DNA of 38,392 nt from positions 1 to 38,392 of the forward strand of contig DASWUD010000107.1 in the NCBI GenBank assembly GCA_036401755.1, written 5' to 3'. The notes under the pieces are model-generated. The model made no database searches and had not been told where the DNA came from. It was given only the letters and a program-made list of their open reading frames with translations. Positions 33,485-38,392 of this stretch are shown in pieces. Position 1 is the stretch's first letter. The number at the start of each line of letters is the position of its first letter. This DNA comes from DASWUD01 sp036401755 (lineage in GTDB: Bacteria; Pseudomonadota; Gammaproteobacteria; Thiohalomonadales; Thiohalomonadaceae). The position numbers and the translations under genes were made by a program.

Positions 33485-34123
33485 ATGAAGGCGCTGATTG
33501 TCGAGGATCATTCGGAAACCCGCGACTGGCTCATCGCCCTCGCGGAGGATGCCTTTCCGGGCGCAAGCCCCGAAGGCGCTTCGACGCTGGAACAGGCGAG
33601 GGCACTCGTCGCAGAAAAGACATTCAAACTCGCGCTGGTGGACATCAGCCTGCCGGACGGCAGCGGGATCGATTTTGTCCGGGAGGTCACCGAGCAATCG
33701 CCCGACACCTATTGCGTCATGGCAACCATACACGATGACGATGCGCACCTCTTCCCCGCCCTGCAGGCGGGTGCGCAAGGTTATCTCCTGAAAGAGCAGC
33801 CCAGAGAGAAGTTACTGGTGCAGCTCAAGGGGATCGTGCAGGGAGAACCACCGCTCTCGCCCGGCATCGCCCGACGCATCATGCAGCATTTCCAACGCGA
33901 ACCGATCCCGGCACCGGGGGTAGCACTGAGCGAGCGGGAGTCCGAGGTGCTGGCGCTTACGGCCAAAGGGCTGCGCCGTGGCGAGGTGGCGCAAACGCTG
34001 GGCATCAGTGCGAATACCGTCGCCGGCCATCTCAAGAACGTTTACCGCAAGCTGAACATCTCTACCAGGGCAGAGGCCGCACTCGAGGCATCGCGGCGCG
34101 GCCTGGTCAAACACGGGAGATGA
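33485..34123 (+). CDS. NarL/LuxR-type response regulator
   Basis: The 212-aa protein has a receiver domain (VEDHSE acidic pair at residues 7-8, phospho-acceptor D53 in LVDISLPDGSG, and the conserved Lys in YLLKEQ). A LuxR-type helix-turn-helix follows (LSERESEVLALTAKGLRRGEVAQTLGIS and NTVAGHLKNVYRKL, about 145-200). It binds DNA when phosphorylated, most likely by the histidine kinase encoded immediately downstream, whose ATG overlaps its stop by 4 bp. Target genes are unknown; the bacteriohemerythrin gene just after the kinase is one candidate. Confidence 0.94.
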   Translation: MKALIVEDHSETRDWLIALAEDAFPGASPEGASTLEQARALVAEKTFKLALVDISLPDGSGIDFVREVTEQSPDTYCVMATIHDDDAHLFPALQAGAQGYLLKEQPREKLLVQLKGIVQGEPPLSPGIARRIMQHFQREPIPAPGVALSERESEVLALTAKGLRRGEVAQTLGISANTVAGHLKNVYRKLNISTRAEAALEASRRGLVKHGR

Positions 34124-36414
34124 GCCGTGTCTCAGCGATACTTCCGGTACCCTCAGCTGTAATAAACCCCGTGGCGAAGCACCACGTTTCGCGGGCCTCA
34201 TTCTCCCAGCTACCACCGGCTTGGCTCATGCTATTCGCGGCGGCACTCGCCGCCCTGGGTGTATCACTGGCGCTCATCTGGGCCATCCGTACACCGTGGC
34301 TGGGTGTGCAACTGGCAGCGGCCCCCGATGGCATTCGGGTTGTCGCGGTGGCCCCGGAAGGGCCGAGCGCCGGAGTGTTAACCCCGGGGGATGTGCTGCT
34401 TTCCCTGCGCACACCCGACCATCGAGTACTTCCCCTTCCCATCGATTCGATCCAGCCTGTTCCCCACGCCCATGCCACCTATGCAGGGAACAGGCAATTC
34501 CATGCACTGCACAAACTGCTCTTTTCTGCCGTCACAGCGGGCCCCGTAACACTCCTCCTTGCCGATGGACGCGAGGTGAGCGTGGCGGCCTCACCATCGC
34601 GCCCCATCGATCAACTCCCGTGGGTCTTCTGGGCTCTGGCAGCGTCAGGCATCATCGTGCTGCTGGTCGGCGTTGGCATCTGGGCATTCCGCCGGGCCAA
34701 CACCTCTACAGCCCTGGTTGCTCTGAGCAGCGTGGGTTACATGATATCCTCGCTCTCCCTCGCCACCTTCGCCACCCGCGAGTGGCTCATGGATCCGGAG
34801 CTATTATGGTGGACATCCGCTGCGTGCTACTTCGGTACGATTCTCTACGGCTACTCTGCCATGGCCCTCTTCTGGTACTACCCGCGCCCGCTTGGCCGCT
34901 TCCCGATGGTGTGGGCTGCCCCGCTAGCGGCACTGCTGATCAGTCTGAATAACATGGTCTTCCAGATCATCGAGTGGCCATTGCACACCTTCTACCTGCA
35001 GTACTTTCCGGTTTTTGCGATCGGGGTCTGGTTTGCGCAGCGCCAATGGATCAACACACGACTGCGACCCGATGAACGTGCGGCCTTGCTCTGGTTCGTG
35101 CGCCTGGGACTGATGAGCCTTGCCATCGTGATGGGTTTCTATTTCCTGCCCCAGCTGGCCGGTAACGAACGCATGCTCCCCTACTGGGGTGGTCAATTCC
35201 TGGCGCTAGGACTCTATGTCGGTGTGGTGCTCGGGGTGTTGCGCTTTCGCCTCTTCGACCTGGAGCGCTGGTGGTTCGTGGTCTGGGCCTGGTTCCTCGG
35301 CGGCCTGCTGGTCGTTGCACTTGATTTCGGTCTCGTCTATTTCACCAACCTGCATCACGTCGGTGCGCTGACCCTGTCGCTCCTCATCGCTGCGTGGGTC
35401 TATTTCCCCGTGCGCCAGTGGGCATGGGCCAGGTTTTTGCGCTCCCCCTCCGAGCGCATCGAGACGCTTCTGCCTACTTTGCTTGAAACCTTCTTCGCTA
35501 CCACCAGCAGCAAGCCGTTTCAGGAACGCTGGCAGGGTTTGCTGGCGCAGGTTTTCGATCCATTGAATATACGTAGCGTCTCACGGCCACTCGATGAGGC
35601 GTGCCTCGAATACGATGGGCTCGTACTCTCAGTGCCCGATATTGAAGGAGACAGAGTCGTCATGCTTTCCGGACGCAGTCGCGGCCGCTATCTGTTTACC
35701 CGCGATGATGTTGCGCTCGCTTCATTGATTCTGACCCTGGCACGCAAATCGGCAGCACTGCGCGAGGCACAGGAACGCGGAGCAGCCGTAGAGCGTGAAC
35801 GTATTGCCCGCGACCTGCACGATGATGTTGCGCCACAATTACTTACCCTGGCGCATTCCGCCGACAGTGAGGAAAACGCCGATCGCGCCCGTACAGCACT
35901 GCAGACACTACGGGAGTCCATCTATACGCTGAGTGAGACCGGTGAGCTATCACTGCAAACGCTCCTTGCCGAGTGGCGCGTCGAAGCGGCCGAACGTACC
36001 GAAGCTGCGAATGTTCAACTGTCATGGCACGAATCCGGGCAACCCCCGGATTTCTCACTTACCGCGCGACAGCGCCTCAATCTCGCCCGCGTATTCCGTG
36101 AGGCACTCACCAACGCATTGCGTCACGCACTACCAGAAACCATCAACATTGTCATAGAAATGGCATCTCACCAGTTGACCGTGCGCGTAAGCCACGGCGG
36201 AGTAATCGCTCTTCCGGAAAGCTGGCGCGCCGGCAAAGGGCTCAATAACATGCGCACTCGCATCGCCGAGCTCGGTGGTCAAATAATGTGGCGCCTCCAG
36301 GCAGATAACCCGGCAATTCTTGAAGTTTGCTGGGAAACGCCACTGGTTACTCCCGCTATCCCCCCCCAATCGAGTCGCCCCATGCGGGGCGCTGACCACG
36401 CACACTCTCTGTGA
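34120..36414 (+). CDS. Membrane histidine kinase (HisKA_3) with a periplasmic PDZ-like domain
   Basis: The 764-aa kinase starts with a transmembrane helix (about residues 32-52). A PDZ-like domain follows (about 60-150: LGVQLAAAPDGIRVVAVAPEGPSA and GDVLLSL). A second helix comes near residue 170, then about six further helices (205-430), like a multi-helix sensor. The cytoplasmic part has the HisKA_3 dimerisation helix with H567 in RIARDLHDDVAPQLL, then an ATPase domain with N-box REALTNALRHA and G-box KGLNNMRTRI. It pairs with the NarL-type regulator encoded upstream. The first ATG is used because it overlaps the upstream stop. A PDZ fused to a kinase sensor suggests detection of a periplasmic peptide or protein. 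Confidence 0.88.
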   Translation: MSRVSAILPVPSAVINPVAKHHVSRASFSQLPPAWLMLFAAALAALGVSLALIWAIRTPWLGVQLAAAPDGIRVVAVAPEGPSAGVLTPGDVLLSLRTPDHRVLPLPIDSIQPVPHAHATYAGNRQFHALHKLLFSAVTAGPVTLLLADGREVSVAASPSRPIDQLPWVFWALAASGIIVLLVGVGIWAFRRANTSTALVALSSVGYMISSLSLATFATREWLMDPELLWWTSAACYFGTILYGYSAMALFWYYPRPLGRFPMVWAAPLAALLISLNNMVFQIIEWPLHTFYLQYFPVFAIGVWFAQRQWINTRLRPDERAALLWFVRLGLMSLAIVMGFYFLPQLAGNERMLPYWGGQFLALGLYVGVVLGVLRFRLFDLERWWFVVWAWFLGGLLVVALDFGLVYFTNLHHVGALTLSLLIAAWVYFPVRQWAWARFLRSPSERIETLLPTLLETFFATTSSKPFQERWQGLLAQVFDPLNIRSVSRPLDEACLEYDGLVLSVPDIEGDRVVMLSGRSRGRYLFTRDDVALASLILTLARKSAALREAQERGAAVERERIARDLHDDVAPQLLTLAHSADSEENADRARTALQTLRESIYTLSETGELSLQTLLAEWRVEAAERTEAANVQLSWHESGQPPDFSLTARQRLNLARVFREALTNALRHALPETINIVIEMASHQLTVRVSHGGVIALPESWRAGKGLNNMRTRIAELGGQIMWRLQADNPAILEVCWETPLVTPAIPPQSSRPMRGADHAHSL

Positions 36415-36761
36415 CATAGTGGCTGTCGACCTGCCGGGTCAATGACCATGCTGCCCCATTCAAACGAGCTATAAAGATAGCGAAGCCGCTGAACAAGTAG
36501 CAGCTTGTTAACCTGCGCGCAAACGAGCGGTGTGGCAAAAGATAAGGGTTAAGAGTACGCAGTTGTATGGGCAATTGGTGATAGACACTCCGATTCGAGA
36601 GCAGCTCAAAACCACTGATTCGTCTTTTTAACATTAAGAATTAAAACGGCGAACTACACCCCGACCCGGCAAGCAACGGTATACCAGCACTATTTTGCTG
36701 CTTTCGAATTACTTTTCAGATGCATTGTTGATTCATGCATAAACCATCGGTTGGAGTAGCC
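36415..36761. other. Intergenic region before the hemerythrin gene
   Basis: No gene is visible. It holds a 6-bp hairpin AACAAG / CTTGTT (36492-36509) and an inverted repeat ATGCAT / ATGCAT (36720-36725 and 36735-36740) about 20 bp before the hemerythrin start, which could be an operator. The sequence is AT-richer than the kinase gene. Confidence 0.4.
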
Positions 36762-37232
36762 ATGTCATATCTGGTCTGGACCGACAATCTCAATACCGGG
36801 ATTGATGTCATCGACACGCAACACCGGCAAATCATCGTGTACATCAACCAGCTCCACGATGCCAAGCTGACCCACGATAGAAACGAGGTTGGACAGGTCA
36901 TCGGCGCCCTTATCGACTACACCGTTTCCCACTTTGGATTCGAAGAAGCCCTTATGCAGGATGCAGGATATGAATTTGTCCGTGCCCACAAGAAAGTTCA
37001 TGAGCTTTTCATAAAGCGCATCGAAGAGTTGCAGCAACGATTCATAATGGGGGAAGATATCCAGGATGAGTTGCAAGCACTTCTGACGCGCTGGCTACTC
37101 AACCATATCAAGCACGACGATGCCAGCTATGTAACGACCGTAAAACCCAAGGTCAATATTCATACCCAGCAGGACGCCCACGTCGGCTGGTTATCCAGAA
37201 CGCTCAGTCGTTTTTTTCGGACCCCTTCATAG
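36762..37232 (+). CDS. Bacteriohemerythrin
   Basis: The 156-aa protein (start MSYLVWTDNLNTGIDVID at 36762, after TTGGAGTAG) has all di-iron ligands of the hemerythrin fold: H21, HxxxE at H57-E61, HxxxH at H76-H80, and HxxxxD at H115-D120. Bacteriohemerythrins bind O2 or sense it and can bind NO; iron storage is also possible. It lacks a kinase or methyl-accepting partner domain, so it is a stand-alone carrier. A 27-bp longer frame from 36735 has no ribosome-binding site. It may belong to the regulon of the adjacent two-component system, which is inferred only from position. Confidence 0.94.
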   Translation: MSYLVWTDNLNTGIDVIDTQHRQIIVYINQLHDAKLTHDRNEVGQVIGALIDYTVSHFGFEEALMQDAGYEFVRAHKKVHELFIKRIEELQQRFIMGEDIQDELQALLTRWLLNHIKHDDASYVTTVKPKVNIHTQQDAHVGWLSRTLSRFFRTPS

Positions 37233-37273
37233 GCTTGCTAAGTCCGCAGCGCTGAACAGAGCTGTGGTTACCG

Positions 37274-38236
37274 CTAGAAGCGATAGCCCATTTCGACACC
37301 AAATAGGTAATAATATCTGTGGCGGTCCGTGATAATCCCCTGGTTATCGTTAAGATTGATGTTCAAAACGCCTAGATTTACTCCCCAGCGCAGCGCATCA
37401 CCAATACCAAAACTGAAACCCGCCTTGGCTTTCGCCAGAAGACCGACCTCCTCATGCTCGGTGGTTCCTGCCACAAACTCCATTTCATAGAAGCTTGGGT
37501 TCCTATTGTTATTAACGCGCCAGCGTAATGTTGGCCCGACCATCCAGTAGATCCCCTCTAGGCTTAATGTTCCTGTTTCTGTCAATAAAATATTCGACTG
37601 ACCTGCCTCAGCGCTTATGCCGATATCGGTGTAGCCGTCACGGTAGCCTGTCATGAAATGCACACCACTGAAATCAGCGTGCTGGTCTGCATCGCTCGAG
37701 ATCATGCTCGCTGTGAAATTTAGTTCCGACCATCGCCCGCAAGGCGGAGTACCAACTGTCACATCATAAAGAAATTTAAATGCATACAGCGTCCAGACAA
37801 TGACTACAACAGTACCGATCACAACAAATACAACAGCCGCCTCTACGCCATCGCCATCAGGTGCCATGTCGTGAACAACATTTATTGAGACATTTACGGG
37901 AGAATCATCGGTGCGGCGACCACGCTCACGGTCAGCGCAATCATTCACCGCGTCGTGTTCAGTATTGTATATTTGTGTTTCTACCGCAGCCCTGGCTTCA
38001 TATCGCGCAGCCAACAATACTTTCTCATTGGATTGGCGATAACCTTTGGCGATCAATTGCGATTCAAGTAACGGATACTCCTCCGGCGAAATACGAATGA
38101 CCCGAGCTGTGGGCAGTGCATTGTATTGGTTGTTCGCCGTATATTGGTCTTCACCAGCAGACTCCGTGGCATAGGATGGGACGGTCGAGGTCCAGAACAC
38201 AAAAAAACAGATGAGGTAAGTAATTATCCGTGTCAT
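37274..38236 (-). CDS. Putative outer-membrane protein of unknown function
   Basis: The 320-aa protein has a signal peptide (MTRIITYLICFFVFWTSTVPSYA). A polar segment with acidic and cysteine residues follows (about 25-125), then a strong hydrophobic stretch (AAVVFVVIGTVVVIVWTLYAF, about 133-153). The C-terminal half (about 165-320) is beta-rich and ends GVEMGYRF, with the C-terminal Phe typical of barrel proteins inserted by BamA. The internal helix is unusual for a barrel protein. I do not recognise the family. An AGAGG element precedes the ATG. Confidence 0.65.
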   Translation of the reverse strand: MTRIITYLICFFVFWTSTVPSYATESAGEDQYTANNQYNALPTARVIRISPEEYPLLESQLIAKGYRQSNEKVLLAARYEARAAVETQIYNTEHDAVNDCADRERGRRTDDSPVNVSINVVHDMAPDGDGVEAAVVFVVIGTVVVIVWTLYAFKFLYDVTVGTPPCGRWSELNFTASMISSDADQHADFSGVHFMTGYRDGYTDIGISAEAGQSNILLTETGTLSLEGIYWMVGPTLRWRVNNNRNPSFYEMEFVAGTTEHEEVGLLAKAKAGFSFGIGDALRWGVNLGVLNINLNDNQGIITDRHRYYYLFGVEMGYRF

Positions 38237-38392
38237 CTAAAACCTCTTAGTCGATTCTGGCAAATCAGTCTCACCTCAGTCATTATGTCCCCTCGCAATA
38301 TCGCGCGACCGACAAGCGCACAGTCGACGTCTCCCTGCATTACTCATGCAGCGTCGCCCACATGGAGCAGCCTGTTCATGCGCATGAATTAC
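38237..38392. other. Window end without gene
   Basis: Nothing is recognised in the last 156 bases apart from the promoter region of the putative outer-membrane protein on the minus strand. Confidence 0.4.

Overview
This 38.4 kb window looks like a chromosomal segment of a GC-rich gammaproteobacterium, possibly a sulfur-oxidising Chromatiales-like lineage. That is inferred from gene content: the EarP/EF-P pair with the modifiable Arg32, a YbiT-type ABC-F protein, SelO, a type II NADH dehydrogenase, a DsrE-like sulfur-relay protein, a single-domain rhodanese and a bacteriohemerythrin. Gene density is high and most genes are housekeeping or stress functions in short operons. I found no rRNA, tRNA or CRISPR array.

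Layout. 1-1450: an IS110-family element of the IS1111 type (about 8-1375), with 14-bp inverted repeats and a roughly 240-bp non-coding right end. It sits inside the stem of a REP-like palindrome. 1444-4949: an accessory island of three AT-richer genes for exported proteins of unknown function. It is bounded on the left by decayed copies of the 3' end of a VIT1-family gene and on the right by the intact VIT1 gene, with REP palindromes at both ends. 4950-11232: VIT1/ferritin-like protein, Sel1 protein, phosphodiesterase, membrane protein, SseB-like protein, SelO, and a two-gene unit with a pseudo-receiver protein. 11233-18305: membrane-anchored RRM protein, NDH-2, oleate hydratase, DsrE-like protein divergent from a MarR regulator, then earP-efp. 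18368-20640: minus-strand cluster of AlkD-like glycosylase, membrane glutaredoxin, MOSC protein and DUF1415 protein. 20810-26927: YbiT, YaiI, a CHASE2 / SH3-lipoprotein / M48-protease operon, and a rhodanese. 26985-30880: carrier-protein-like gene lacking the pantetheine serine, divergent from a MacAB-like ABC efflux operon. 30984-33126: orphan holin-like and M15 endolysin pair, then RNA 3'-phosphate cyclase. 33485-38236: NarL-type response regulator with a PDZ-containing histidine kinase, bacteriohemerythrin, and a putative outer-membrane protein.

The best candidate for something new is the IS1111-type element. Its non-coding right end carries a 10-nt sense match and a 9-nt antisense match to the left IS/target junction, and an 8-nt sense match to the right junction, as expected for a guide (bridge/seeker) RNA. 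Joining the two ends would also assemble a TTGCAA-17-TATGAT promoter upstream of the transposase. Other leads are the VIT1-tail duplication around the secreted-protein island, the orphan lysis cassette, the membrane-tethered RRM protein and the oleate hydratase with Met at the usual catalytic Glu position. All calls come from reading the sequence without database searches.
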